Part shown: positions 1 through 8,505 of the stretch, piece after piece
How the letters are laid out: each line of letters begins with the position of its first letter
Position numbering within the stretch: the first letter of the stretch is position 1
Source of the DNA: Balneola sp.
Lineage (GTDB): Bacteria; Bacteroidota; Rhodothermia; Balneolales; Balneolaceae
Reading direction: 5' to 3'
DNA: 15,291 bases
Assembly: GCA_002730655.1 (NCBI GenBank)
Contig: PCAT01000056.1
Span: 1 to 15,291, forward strand
The notes under the pieces: generated by a model
Seen by the model: the letters and a program-made list of their open reading frames with translations, nothing else
Database searches by the model: none
Told to the model about the DNA's origin: nothing
Translations under genes and position numbers: made by a program

Positions 1-775
1 CATCTGCTTTGAAAATATCATATTCAGCCGTATAAACCCGGGTTGGTGGCATCTTTCTAAGATCAGAATAAACGGGAGCTAATGGGGTGATTGTCTCTTT
101 GTCGTCACCTTTTGCAGTTTCATGTTCTTCCACAGTAGCAATCTGTCTTTGCCATGTTGCCCCAAGACGAGTCCATTCAGCACGATTATTAATTGGATCA
201 ATAGCTTCAATCTTATCAATCCAAGGATTGCTTAATGTGTAATCCAGCCAAGGGCACAGCAGGATTAGTTCATTAACCGAGGGTTGCTTTTTATTGGCAA
301 AATTATGAAGCAAATAGTAGGCTAGCCATGCACCTGAACCTTCCCCTAATACCTTAAGTTGAGCGTCTTTATCTACTTTATTTACTATCTCGGTTGTAAC
401 TTTTAAACTCCACGCTAATGTGTAGGATATTTTAAATGAGGGGAAAAGTGGGGCTTCAACCAGAATAATTCTTGGAACGCCTCTTTGCAATAACTGTTCG
501 ATAAATTTCCAATGTTGTTTTCTGGGGCCTCGAATAAGTCCACTTCCATAAAAGTAAAGTAAAGTAGGATCTTCTCCTTTGACAGATTTTGTTTCACATG
601 TCCAAATTCCGCCATCATTAAATTTCTTTAATTCAATATTGTAGTTTGAATAGAGCTTCTTTGGCGGATATAGTGAAATATTTTCTCTAAAAGGATCAAT
701 AGGTTTTCTATAGGAAGCGTCGGTATGCTTAAGAAAATAGTAGAGCATACGGCTGGCTAAGCTAGATTTTGCCAT
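1..775 (-). CDS. alpha/beta-hydrolase fold protein, lipase/esterase (HSL-like), 3' end cut by window edge
   Basis: An open frame of 258 codons runs from an ATG at 775 to the window edge without a stop, so the C-terminus is missing. The layout matches the hormone-sensitive-lipase type of alpha/beta hydrolase: a strand followed by an oxyanion-loop-like YGSG (about residues 75-80), a strand followed by G144-E-G-S-G148 at the nucleophile elbow, and AEYDIFKAD (250-258) at the position of the acid loop, where D253 fits the catalytic Asp. Both active-site loops are unusual. The family's HGGG is YGSG, and aligning the elbow with the usual GDSAGG puts Gly146 where the nucleophilic Ser should be, with Ser147 one residue later. 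It could be a divergent hydrolase or an inactive fold member; the catalytic His lies outside the window. No signal peptide or clear ribosome binding site is seen. The gene family is fairly secure; the substrate is unknown. Confidence 0.72.
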   Translation of the reverse strand, partial: MAKSSLASRMLYYFLKHTDASYRKPIDPFRENISLYPPKKLYSNYNIELKKFNDGGIWTCETKSVKGEDPTLLYFYGSGLIRGPRKQHWKFIEQLLQRGVPRIILVEAPLFPSFKISYTLAWSLKVTTEIVNKVDKDAQLKVLGEGSGAWLAYYLLHNFANKKQPSVNELILLCPWLDYTLSNPWIDKIEAIDPINNRAEWTRLGATWQRQIATVEEHETAKGDDKETITPLAPVYSDLRKMPPTRVYTAEYDIFKAD

Positions 776-854
776 AAATATGAAAGGAAAAGTATTGACT
801 GAGTTAGAACGATAAAGAGAAACTCCGCTATTTACTTAAAAAAAGCTATTTCCT

Positions 855-1532
855 CTATTCTACTATGTCAAATTGTTCTTTTGTGGAGCTTCGTTCCATT
901 GCGTCAAAGTGCCACCATTCTGAAGATAAGCTCAGAAAACCAGCTTTAGTCATAACCTGACGAAGTAATTTTCTATTGTGAACATGTTCAGGTTTCAAGG
1001 CGCCAATACTTAATAATGAATCTTCCGAAGTAATATGCGAAAGCACTGAAAAATCATCAAAAACGGTACCCATATCAAGTAATCCTACCCCATCGACCCA
1101 AATCCCAAGATCAACAGCCATACCATAGTTATGTATTGAGCCCTTTTGAGGATCTGCTATGTATTTACTTCTTTGATCAATTGGTAGTTCCGATTCGTCC
1201 CATAATAGCTGTTGAATACGACGCGGACGTGTGGCATCAAAAATATGCAAGGAGTGAGTGGGATGATGTACCTGCAAATTTTTTTGGGCTATAACTAATT
1301 TCTTTGCAGCTTCAGGTCTCAAATAAGCTTGATTTAAGTCTCCATAAATATCATAACCAATTACATTATTGGAACTTGAGTAGGCCAATCTAACCTTAAT
1401 TGTAGAGTCTAATTCTTGTACATTAACTAAGCCCGCTTCATTAAATGTTGCTGACCAGTTGGGTGTTTTTGAACAGCTAAAGCAAATTAAAAACCATGAC
1501 AAAATAAATAATGTAGATTGAAAAAAATTCAT
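855..1532 (-). CDS. VanX-type D-alanyl-D-alanine dipeptidase (peptidase M15D), probable lipoprotein
   Basis: This 225-residue protein has the zinc dipeptidase motifs: SIHNYGMAVD gives ligands H134 and D141, EWWHF gives catalytic E205 and ligand H208, and TRP places the conserved R102. All residues expected for hydrolysis of D-Ala-D-Ala are present. The N-terminus is a hydrophobic stretch ending in Cys20, so export with lipid anchoring is likely, although the lipobox (CFSC) is poor. I chose the ATG at 1532, because the frame extends to 1568 but that extension would put a polar segment ahead of the signal sequence. A purine-rich AAAGAGAG precedes the chosen start. Secreted VanX homologues in non-resistant bacteria usually serve peptidoglycan turnover or D-Ala scavenging, and no vanH/vanA partners are nearby, so glycopeptide resistance is not implied. 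The gene lies downstream of the Hc1 terminator and presumably has its own promoter. Confidence 0.88.
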   Translation of the reverse strand: MNFFQSTLFILSWFLICFSCSKTPNWSATFNEAGLVNVQELDSTIKVRLAYSSSNNVIGYDIYGDLNQAYLRPEAAKKLVIAQKNLQVHHPTHSLHIFDATRPRRIQQLLWDESELPIDQRSKYIADPQKGSIHNYGMAVDLGIWVDGVGLLDMGTVFDDFSVLSHITSEDSLLSIGALKPEHVHNRKLLRQVMTKAGFLSLSSEWWHFDAMERSSTKEQFDIVE

Positions 1533-1591
1533 AGTAACTCTCTTTATAAAGCAACAATTTACCAACAATGTAAAAGTATGATCAAAAAAAA

Positions 1592-1611
1592 AGCCGCATT
1601 GTTTTGCGGCT
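1592..1611 (-). terminator. intrinsic terminator of the histone-like gene
   Basis: A 7-bp perfect stem (AGCCGCA/TGCGGCT, arms 1592-1598 and 1605-1611) encloses a 6-nt loop. On the minus strand it is followed by nine T residues (1592 down to 1584). It lies 24 bp past the stop codon of the Hc1-like gene and separates it from the dipeptidase gene. Confidence 0.85.
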
Positions 1612-1634
1612 CTTATAAGTATTATAAAAGAGGA

Positions 1635-1811
1635 CTAGCCAGCATTCTTTTTTGATTGAATTTCTAGACGAATATCCTGGGCTAATTTTTTTAGATCTTG
1701 AAGACCTTTTCTAGCTCTAGTGCCAGCTGCTTTATTTCCTTTTTCATAGAACTTTTCCATTTCTGATGATACTGATTCTACTAATGTATGTAAGTCACTT
1801 ACTCTACTCAT
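1635..1811 (-). CDS. Hc1-like small histone H1-type DNA-binding protein
   Basis: A 58-codon gene starts at the ATG at 1811 and ends with TAG at 1635-1637. The protein begins MSRVSDLHTLVESV and contains the core FYEKGNKAAGTRARKGLQD (residues 21-39), then a Lys/Arg-rich helix (about 40-56). This is the pattern of the short Hc1-type (histone H1-like) proteins common in Bacteroidota-related bacteria; they are expected to bind DNA or the nucleoid. The start is well supported: a GGAG Shine-Dalgarno lies 5 nt before the ATG, the same spacing as in the rhodopsin gene. The gene is monocistronic, with its own terminator 24 bp downstream and a palindrome-embedded candidate promoter upstream. The strong ribosome site and terminator suggest high expression, which is an inference. 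Its exact role is not shown by the sequence. Confidence 0.88.
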   Translation of the reverse strand: MSRVSDLHTLVESVSSEMEKFYEKGNKAAGTRARKGLQDLKKLAQDIRLEIQSKKNAG

Positions 1812-1860
1812 TATTACTCCGTTATGTTTTAGTTAATGAATTTTCATTTGAGAATACTTT

Positions 1861-1892
1861 AAACTATTGATTCAGAATCATTGAATCAATAG
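1861..1892 (-). promoter_or_regulatory. candidate promoter covered by a 10-bp inverted repeat, upstream of the Hc1-like gene
   Basis: A perfect 10-bp inverted repeat has arms at 1864-1873 (CTATTGATTC) and 1883-1892 (GAATCAATAG) with a 9-nt spacer. On the minus strand the repeat contains a sigma70-like pair: TTGATT (1889-1884), 17 nt, then TAGTTT (1866-1861). A regulator bound to the palindrome would block RNA polymerase. No T run follows on the minus strand, so it is not a terminator. The start codon lies about 50 bp downstream. Confidence 0.45.
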
Positions 1893-2025
1893 AAAAAATA
1901 CATTTTTATTTATAAATGTAGGCATATCAGAATAATAAAAGCAGATTTTGGGTGAATTCATAAAAATTTGAACAATTAGTAAAAAATAATCTGCGATACT
2001 CAAGAAAATGAAATAAAATTTAATT
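1893..2025. other. AT-rich intergenic remainder between deaminase and Hc1-like gene
   Basis: Very AT-rich and without a coding frame. A 7-bp inverted repeat, GCAGATT (1941-1947) with AATCTGC (1988-1994), has a 40-nt loop. On the minus strand it is followed by TTTTATTATT, so it could be a weak terminator for the deaminase operon, but the long loop makes this doubtful. Confidence 0.3.
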
Positions 2026-2907
2026 TTAAAATTTGGCTAAAAAGTCGGTATAGAAGGCATTTGGGAGTAAATCATGAATGAAATATTCCGACCATGTATA
2101 ATCTTTGTGGAGACAATAAAGTTTAGAAAATAACATATGTTCACTCAAAATTTGACGGCAAGCCCCACAAGGTGTACTTAAATCACCATAAATAGCATGT
2201 ACGAATATCCCATAAAATTTATCAGCTCCATGACTTAAGGCGCTTATTAAAGCCGTTCTCTCCGCACATAACCCTAATGACCAATCTTGGAATTCAACAT
2301 TTACCCCTGGAAATATCCCAAGATTTGTCCAAAGTAGGGCGCCAACAGGAAAATTTGATTCTGGACATATCGCTAGTTTACATACATCTACCAGTGCTTG
2401 CTTAAATTGTTCCATTTGAATTTTAGAGAATACGGGGTGAGATTTACTGGTTTCTTCTTCTAAGTCGTGTATGTCCCTAGAGAGCTTTGAGAGACCAAAA
2501 ACCTCAAGAGGTATGGGCTTAACTGAATTAAGCCCGGTTGTTTGGTTAGGATTTGATATTTGATTAAAATTTAGTGTAGATGATTCTAACTTTTGCTGGT
2601 TATACTCCTGAAGTTTCGTTGCTTTATCATTTAGCTCTTGTTCTGAAACTTGCTCAACTTCAATAGAAAGAGAATTTATCCAATACTCAAGACCACTAAG
2701 TGTAGGATCTTGATAAAATATAACGGCTGGTTGTTGACCGTGCATCAAACACTGAATAACTCCTGATTGTACCGCAGATATGGTAGTAGGGAAGGAGGCT
2801 GACTCTATTCTGATACCTAGAAATAAGTTACCTTCTTTACTTTCAATGATACAAACCCCAGGTTTACTTGAGTAAGGCTGATATCTAGGAGGAGACGAGA
2901 TACTCAT
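2026..2907 (-). CDS. cdd: two-domain cytidine deaminase with reversed domain order (broken domain first, catalytic domain last)
   Basis: The C-terminal half (about residues 165-293) is a zinc cytidine deaminase: CAERTAL supplies ligand C214 and catalytic E216, and PCGACRQ supplies C247 and C250. It hydrolyses cytidine or deoxycytidine to the uridine product in pyrimidine salvage. The N-terminal half (about 5-85) has the same fold pattern but a dead site: CAE reads S44-A45-V46 and the PCxxC motif is absent. It resembles the degenerate C-terminal domain of E. coli Cdd (PYS...GV, then DG/EG, then an F-P/T-rich turn). Our catalytic half ends in LLPNAF, like the end of the catalytic N-terminal domain of E. 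coli Cdd (YLPDAF). The two halves are therefore in the opposite order. I place the start at the ATG at 2907, 1 nt after the stop of the GH3 gene, which suggests translational coupling; in-frame ATGs at 2928 and 2937 and a TTG at 2943 are alternatives. No Shine-Dalgarno distinguishes them. Confidence 0.87.
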   Translation of the reverse strand: MSISSPPRYQPYSSKPGVCIIESKEGNLFLGIRIESASFPTTISAVQSGVIQCLMHGQQPAVIFYQDPTLSGLEYWINSLSIEVEQVSEQELNDKATKLQEYNQQKLESSTLNFNQISNPNQTTGLNSVKPIPLEVFGLSKLSRDIHDLEEETSKSHPVFSKIQMEQFKQALVDVCKLAICPESNFPVGALLWTNLGIFPGVNVEFQDWSLGLCAERTALISALSHGADKFYGIFVHAIYGDLSTPCGACRQILSEHMLFSKLYCLHKDYTWSEYFIHDLLPNAFYTDFLAKF

Positions 2908-2908
2908 G

Positions 2909-5806
2909 TTATTTACTAATTGATTCATATGCTGCATCTGCAACGGCAGCTCTGATACTACTTATTCTTTTCCCAAAAGACCGGTATGGATGTACTCTAT
3001 TGGTCAGAATAGTAACCCCTAAATTATGTTCTGGATCAATCCAAAAAGAGGTACCTGTGAAACCAGTGTGTCCGAAGGAATCTGGACTCATTAGCGTGCC
3101 TGCTGAGCTAAATCCAGATCTAGATTTTTTATCAAACCCTAAACCTCTACCGCTTAAAGATTTTTGTTTAGAAATAAACTCGTCGATACGCTCGCTGGAT
3201 ATAAAGCGCTGACCAGCATAAAATCCTTTGTTGGTTAAAAAGGTAATGTACTTTGCTATATCTATACTATTTGAGAACAAACCAGCATGGCCTGCAACTC
3301 CATCCATGTAATACGCTCTTTCATCATGAACATTTGCTTGAACCAATTCCATTCTAAAGAGGGTATCCATTTCGGTAGGGGGGATGGATTCTGAGTACCA
3401 CTTCCCTACTTTTTTAGGAGTAAAAAAGGTTGAAAACATACCCATAGGATAGTGTAACTGAGAGCGGACATAGGTGTCAATTCGTTGTCCACTTACTTGT
3501 TCAATAATTTCGGCCAAAATAATTAACCCTAAATCGCTGTAGACATACCGTTGATTTGGACTCCACTCTAGGGGCTCATTTTTGATAGCCTCAATAATCG
3601 ATGCTCTATCTTGTAATTTATCTACATACACTTTGAAGGCTGGTAGTCCTGATTCATGATTTAATAAATCTCTAATAGAAATACCTTCTTTATCATTGAC
3701 CAGAAATTCAGGGATGTATTGACTCACAGGGGTGTCAAGTTTAAGCAATCCGCGATCGACCAAATGCATAATGGCTGTTGTGGTAGCGAGAATTTTTGTA
3801 ACACTTGCAAGGTCATAGGGTGTGTTGGTTTGCACAGGTGTTAACTTTTTATAGTCTGTATACCCAAAGGCTTTGTTGTAGGCGAGAACACCATCCTTTA
3901 CTACTGCAACAACTCCACCTGGAAATACAGAATCTTTGATAGCGTTATGCATAATACGATCAATTTTAGCTAGTTTTACGGATTGCATTCCCGCTTCTTC
4001 AGCCATGCCAAAATGAAGGGTACTTTTGGGAATATGAATTCCATCTCCTAATTTAAACCTAGGGGGTATATCAATAGGTAACTGGCCTTTTATATCCCTA
4101 GCACCGAATAGACTAGCGGCAGCGGCCTCACTTTGTACAGAAGTATTAGACCAGGCAATAACTTGTACCTCAGACTTATTTATTGAGCTGATTAAATAGG
4201 GGTTCCCAAAGAGTACAGTAACGATAGGTGTAGGACTAGCAATGAGCTTACGTATAAAGTTAGTTTGTGCAGAACTCAATTGAAGATCTTGCCCGACCTT
4301 GAAACGAGTAAAGGCTCCCAGTATAATAAGGTCTGAATTTCTAGCTTGTCGTATTATTTCAAGCTCCTCAGAATTGGTTGTTCGGGTGTCATGTTCGAAA
4401 AAACGAACATCTGGATGATGCTCTTTTATACCTTTTATAAAAGTGCTTTCTGGATTACCTATTTCTGAGTCACTTAAATTTACGACGGTTAATTTTGGGT
4501 AGCGCGAAGGATTAATAGGCAAAATATCAGATTCATTATTAAGCACAGTTATACTTTGTTGAGCAATACTTTTAGACTCTGCTAAGTGATCTGAAGAGGA
4601 TATTATGTTCGCCATCTCTTCTATTGCTACCTTTCCTTTGGAATCGAACAATCCATATGTCGCTTTCCAATTAAGAAGCTTTAAAACGGACTCATTAACT
4701 CTCTGAATACTTAATTCTTCTGATTCAATTGCTGCAATCACCTCATCAATTGCAGTTGGTATGTCAGGGCTCATCAGCATGAGGTCAGCACCAGCTTTTA
4801 ATGCAGCTATGACGGCATTGCCCGGTGAAAAATAGTTGGAAATTCCTTTCATACCCAATGCATCTGTAACGATAATTCCTTCAAAGTCTAGTGAATCCTT
4901 GAGTATATCATTCAAAATACGAGGATCTAAAGTTCCCGGTAGACCAATACTATCTGAAAATTCAGGAAAGGAGATATGAGCAGACATGATACTTTGAACA
5001 CCGCCTTCAATGGCTGCTTTAAATGGAATTAGTTCTAAAGAGTCCAATCTAGTATAATCATGAGGAACAACTGGCAGGTCTAAATGGGAATCTGTTTCGG
5101 TATCTCCATGTCCAGGAAAGTGTTTTGCGGTTGCAATTAAGCCCTCACTTTGAATTCCTTGGATAAAGGCCGTACCATATTCAGACACCAACTTTGGGTT
5201 TGATGAAAAAGACCGAATATTAATAATAGGGTTTTTGGGATTATTGTTTACATCCAGTACAGGTGCGAATATTTGGTGTACACCGGCTGCTTTTGCCTCT
5301 TTTGCAGTAATTTTACCCTTCATAAATGCATTTCGAATATCTCCTGTGGCTGCTATACCCATTGCAGGGGTTATACGAGTTGATCCATTAATACGCATAG
5401 CCGCACCAAATTCCATGTCTTGTGTAATCCATAATGGAATATTACTCAATGTTTGTAAATCATTAATTAAGGCAGCTTGACCATAAATATCTCCACTCAT
5501 CATGATTATACCACCGATTTGCTCTTCGGTAATTAAGCGCTCAATGGCCAGTCTAGAGTCATCACCTTGTGCCATATAATTACCCTTAACTGGGGCAAAA
5601 AAGAGTTGAGCAACACGTTGGCGATGAGATAACTGCTTTAGTAATAATTCGGGTGTTTTTTTCTGATTAAAGACATTTTCATAAGAGTTATGCTGGGGTA
5701 TTTCTCCTCGTGTTAGTTGGGCTGATTCGTCCTGCGCACTACTAAAGCTGGCTAGTATAATTAATACAATTAAGATGAATGAAAATAAGTATAAACCTTC
5801 TTTCAT
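2909..5806 (-). CDS. exported GH3 beta-N-acetylglucosaminidase (NagZ-like) fused to a serine beta-lactamase-type hydrolase
   Basis: This 965-residue protein has a signal peptide (hydrophobic 7-22, FSSAQ cleavage region), a GH3 catalytic barrel (about 55-390), a GH3 C-terminal domain (about 410-590) and a beta-lactamase/penicillin-binding-protein-like domain (about 610-955). The barrel carries the NagZ signature KHFPGHGDTETDSH, with D239/H241 as the acid-base dyad, and the nucleophile D315 in TDALGM. The second enzyme has S668-V-T-K671 (SxxK), Y756-S-D in place of YxN, and H913-T-G in place of KTG, all compatible with an active class C-like serine hydrolase or esterase. Such fusions of roughly 970 residues are known in Bacteroidota. 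The likely role is removing N-acetylglucosamine from peptidoglycan fragments and acting on a linked peptide or ester in the periplasm; the second activity is inferred, and antibiotic resistance should not be assumed. It follows the acylase gene by 69 bp and precedes the deaminase by 1 nt. Confidence 0.92.
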   Translation of the reverse strand: MKEGLYLFSFILIVLIILASFSSAQDESAQLTRGEIPQHNSYENVFNQKKTPELLLKQLSHRQRVAQLFFAPVKGNYMAQGDDSRLAIERLITEEQIGGIIMMSGDIYGQAALINDLQTLSNIPLWITQDMEFGAAMRINGSTRITPAMGIAATGDIRNAFMKGKITAKEAKAAGVHQIFAPVLDVNNNPKNPIINIRSFSSNPKLVSEYGTAFIQGIQSEGLIATAKHFPGHGDTETDSHLDLPVVPHDYTRLDSLELIPFKAAIEGGVQSIMSAHISFPEFSDSIGLPGTLDPRILNDILKDSLDFEGIIVTDALGMKGISNYFSPGNAVIAALKAGADLMLMSPDIPTAIDEVIAAIESEELSIQRVNESVLKLLNWKATYGLFDSKGKVAIEEMANIISSSDHLAESKSIAQQSITVLNNESDILPINPSRYPKLTVVNLSDSEIGNPESTFIKGIKEHHPDVRFFEHDTRTTNSEELEIIRQARNSDLIILGAFTRFKVGQDLQLSSAQTNFIRKLIASPTPIVTVLFGNPYLISSINKSEVQVIAWSNTSVQSEAAAASLFGARDIKGQLPIDIPPRFKLGDGIHIPKSTLHFGMAEEAGMQSVKLAKIDRIMHNAIKDSVFPGGVVAVVKDGVLAYNKAFGYTDYKKLTPVQTNTPYDLASVTKILATTTAIMHLVDRGLLKLDTPVSQYIPEFLVNDKEGISIRDLLNHESGLPAFKVYVDKLQDRASIIEAIKNEPLEWSPNQRYVYSDLGLIILAEIIEQVSGQRIDTYVRSQLHYPMGMFSTFFTPKKVGKWYSESIPPTEMDTLFRMELVQANVHDERAYYMDGVAGHAGLFSNSIDIAKYITFLTNKGFYAGQRFISSERIDEFISKQKSLSGRGLGFDKKSRSGFSSAGTLMSPDSFGHTGFTGTSFWIDPEHNLGVTILTNRVHPYRSFGKRISSIRAAVADAAYESISK

Positions 5807-5875
5807 ACGAGGTTAAGTGGGAGTTAATCAGTATTTATGTAACTGTATTTGGTTTCAATACCATACATTAAAAAA

Positions 5876-8305
5876 TTACTGAACTGGAATCAATTGCATA
5901 TGTCGCCAATTACTTAGTTTAACGTATGAGCTATCTTGCACAAGTTCTTTATAACGACCTTCGAGCCATAAAGGAGTTTGATCGCCAAAATGGGATGAAA
6001 ATGGGTTACCAGATTGACCTGTTGGTAAAACACTTAAAGAAAATCTTAGATCAGCGAGGTCGACTATTCTTCTAACCGAAGCTCCTAGAACCATTTCAAA
6101 GGGATTATCCCAGTTATATTGGCCATTATTTATTGTCATACCTTGCCCAGGAACCTCAAATGGTCCATGACTTAGGATGTTATCTACAATCATTTTGAGC
6201 GCTTTGGGTGAAGAAGAATCTTGTGCTGCTTCCTTGAATAAGGGTGGAGAAAAACGGATAGTATGCAATTGCTCCCATCTCCACTCGAAAGGTTCAGGGC
6301 CATATAAATCACTTAAATAATAGATAGTCTCCTGCATACTCTCTATAACAATATCCTCAATAGTTTCTACCTCTGTAGTTAGTATATTATCAAACAGCCT
6401 ACTTCTAGTTTTAATCAAGTGGGGTATGACTCGGACTGGTATGAGTTCATGTCTAACAAAATGGCGATAGCTATCCTCACCAAATTCATCTAATAAAGTA
6501 TTTCGAGTGAATTGTAGGAAAAAAACATCAAATATAGATGCAGCAGTGGAATTCTTTGTATAATTGTAATCCCAGTTTTTCAGGTAACTCAATGCAATGC
6601 TAAAATCATACTCCTGTTGGGATTCAATAAAGTCTACTATGATAGGTGTTATTGATGCTGCAAAATGAGAGAAGACGTCATTTTGCAGTAAACCTATTTC
6701 TCCCGCCGAAAAGACGCTATCAGTATCAATTAATTCTTCTATTCGTTGAATTCGTGAAGGTGGTTCCCAAAAGCTTGCAATATAGTGAGAATACGAGTCT
6801 GTCGTAATTTTATTGTTGGCATTAGCAATCCATCCTTTATTAGGATTTATAATTGAGGGCAATTCATCAAATGATATCCAAGATTGCCAATCATAGTCTT
6901 GGTTCCATCCTGGCCGTAAAAGTAACGGGTCATGTTTACGAATAGGTAATTTTGCTACGCTAAACATGGCAATATTGTCGCTTTTATCAGCATACATAAT
7001 ATTTTGACCTGGGACGCCATAATTTTCTAAGGCGTCTTGGAAGCTTTTAATATCTTTGGACCAATTAATTTCATGTATACTCTTAATCTCATGGCTAATT
7101 TCATGTCCGGTCCATCGCATAGAAATTACCTGATCTTTCACTATCTCTTTTGTGGGGTAAATATCACTAATAACCGGACCATGTATTGTGGATCGAATAT
7201 CAAAAAATTGATCATGGGAATCTTTTATTTTGATAAGTTCTCTTCTAATATCAAAAGGCAGATAAGCTAGACCTTCAGGAGTATCTCTTCTGTACTTACC
7301 TCGGTCTTGAGGATCTACAATTTCCAAATAGAAATCGGTATCATCTGCCATAACATTCGTAAAGCTCCATGCTAGATCATCATTTTGGCCAAGTACAATT
7401 CCCGGTAAACCAGCCAAGGTTACCCCTGATATATTACGCCCATCAACGTGTACATGAACTTCATACCATTTTCCAGGCATATCTAAGCCAAGATGCGGAT
7501 CCCCTGCTAAGATAGGATAGCCTGTATTAGTTTTTGATCCATCAATAGCTAAGGCATTACTTCCCACAGCAGATCCTCCAATTTCTAATAAGTCACGTCG
7601 TTGCCATTCTAAGTCTAATAGTCCCAATAGTGACTGGCTTTCCTGATTGTTTAAGGTAGTAGGTAAATCTTCGGACCATCCAACCATTATCGCCTTAAAG
7701 TCATCAATGGACAATTTTTGCATCAAATCCTGATACATAAGTTCACTCCACCAGCTCAAATTTAAATCCCAAGCCATTAGTCTAGACAAACCAATAGAGT
7801 GAGTAATGGTCCATTGAATTGGGGTAATTTCTGTAAGGGCGAATTCAACAGGCAAGCGATCTGAGTGTGTTTTAATGAAAGAATTAACACCTTGTGAATA
7901 GGCCTTTAGAATAGACTTCTCTTCAATGCTTAGTTGCTTCTCAATTTTTTTTGCTGTGTGCCAAAATCCTAGGGTGCGTTGATACTGATCCAATGGGACT
8001 AAATCTGCGCCAAAGAATTCAGCAAACCTTCCTTCCATCGCGAGTTGGGAAAGTGTCATTTGCCATAAACGATCCTGTGCATGTACATAACCCATTGCAT
8101 AATACATATCAGATTCATTCATAGCATAGATGTGTGGTACACCAAAATCATCCCAGTAAATATTAACAGCGTCGTTTAGGTACATATGTTCACTGATCTG
8201 TTCATAGTTAGGTAATGGCTTCCAAAAAGTCCAATAAAAAGCGGTAATCGTTACACCTAAAACTAGAAACACTAAAAAAAGAGCGAATTTTATAATCGTA
8301 TTCAT
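5876..8305 (-). CDS. penicillin acylase family Ntn-hydrolase
   Basis: An 809-residue precursor of the penicillin G/AHL acylase family. An N-terminal hydrophobic segment (about 5-26) targets it to the periplasm or anchors it in the membrane. The alpha-chain region holds DDFGVPHIYA and YAMGYVHAQDRLWQM, typical of the family. The autocleavage and nucleophile site is at GGSAVG-SNALAIDGSKT: the Ser after VG (residue 249 from the chosen start) would become the N-terminal nucleophile of the beta chain. WIANANN (about 492-498) contains the expected oxyanion Asn, and the C-terminal GQSGNPFSSHFGDQ motif is also characteristic. Members cleave amide bonds of penicillins, acyl-homoserine lactones or N-acyl amino acids; the substrate here cannot be read from sequence. 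I use the ATG at 8305 rather than a GTG two codons earlier. It is probably the first gene of an operon with the GH3 fusion and cytidine deaminase. No Shine-Dalgarno is evident. Confidence 0.92.
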   Translation of the reverse strand: MNTIIKFALFLVFLVLGVTITAFYWTFWKPLPNYEQISEHMYLNDAVNIYWDDFGVPHIYAMNESDMYYAMGYVHAQDRLWQMTLSQLAMEGRFAEFFGADLVPLDQYQRTLGFWHTAKKIEKQLSIEEKSILKAYSQGVNSFIKTHSDRLPVEFALTEITPIQWTITHSIGLSRLMAWDLNLSWWSELMYQDLMQKLSIDDFKAIMVGWSEDLPTTLNNQESQSLLGLLDLEWQRRDLLEIGGSAVGSNALAIDGSKTNTGYPILAGDPHLGLDMPGKWYEVHVHVDGRNISGVTLAGLPGIVLGQNDDLAWSFTNVMADDTDFYLEIVDPQDRGKYRRDTPEGLAYLPFDIRRELIKIKDSHDQFFDIRSTIHGPVISDIYPTKEIVKDQVISMRWTGHEISHEIKSIHEINWSKDIKSFQDALENYGVPGQNIMYADKSDNIAMFSVAKLPIRKHDPLLLRPGWNQDYDWQSWISFDELPSIINPNKGWIANANNKITTDSYSHYIASFWEPPSRIQRIEELIDTDSVFSAGEIGLLQNDVFSHFAASITPIIVDFIESQQEYDFSIALSYLKNWDYNYTKNSTAASIFDVFFLQFTRNTLLDEFGEDSYRHFVRHELIPVRVIPHLIKTRSRLFDNILTTEVETIEDIVIESMQETIYYLSDLYGPEPFEWRWEQLHTIRFSPPLFKEAAQDSSSPKALKMIVDNILSHGPFEVPGQGMTINNGQYNWDNPFEMVLGASVRRIVDLADLRFSLSVLPTGQSGNPFSSHFGDQTPLWLEGRYKELVQDSSYVKLSNWRHMQLIPVQ

Positions 8306-8505
8306 AGACACAGATAATTAGGTTGAATTTAACTGACTAATTGGATAGGATTTATGTTCAGAAAATATTGACTCTATATATGAATTAATATGAGCGCTTA
8401 TTAACTAATAAATCTAATAACTAAGAAATTAATCCCAAAGGCGTAATTATAAAATTAATGCCAACATTAGTAAAATTGTACTTATAAAAAATTGGTGAAG
8501 CAAAG

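Noticed and set aside
1533..1591. TTTACA-N18-TTTATA promoter for the dipeptidase gene
   Set aside because: It would start transcription only about 5 nt before the ATG and leave out the purine-rich ribosome site, so it is not convincing.
2909..5806. Beta-lactam resistance from the beta-lactamase-type domain, perhaps together with the acylase
   Set aside because: The domain is a family-level match with YSD and HTG variants and is fused to a NagZ-like hydrolase; this fits wall or ester hydrolysis better, and nothing in the sequence shows resistance.
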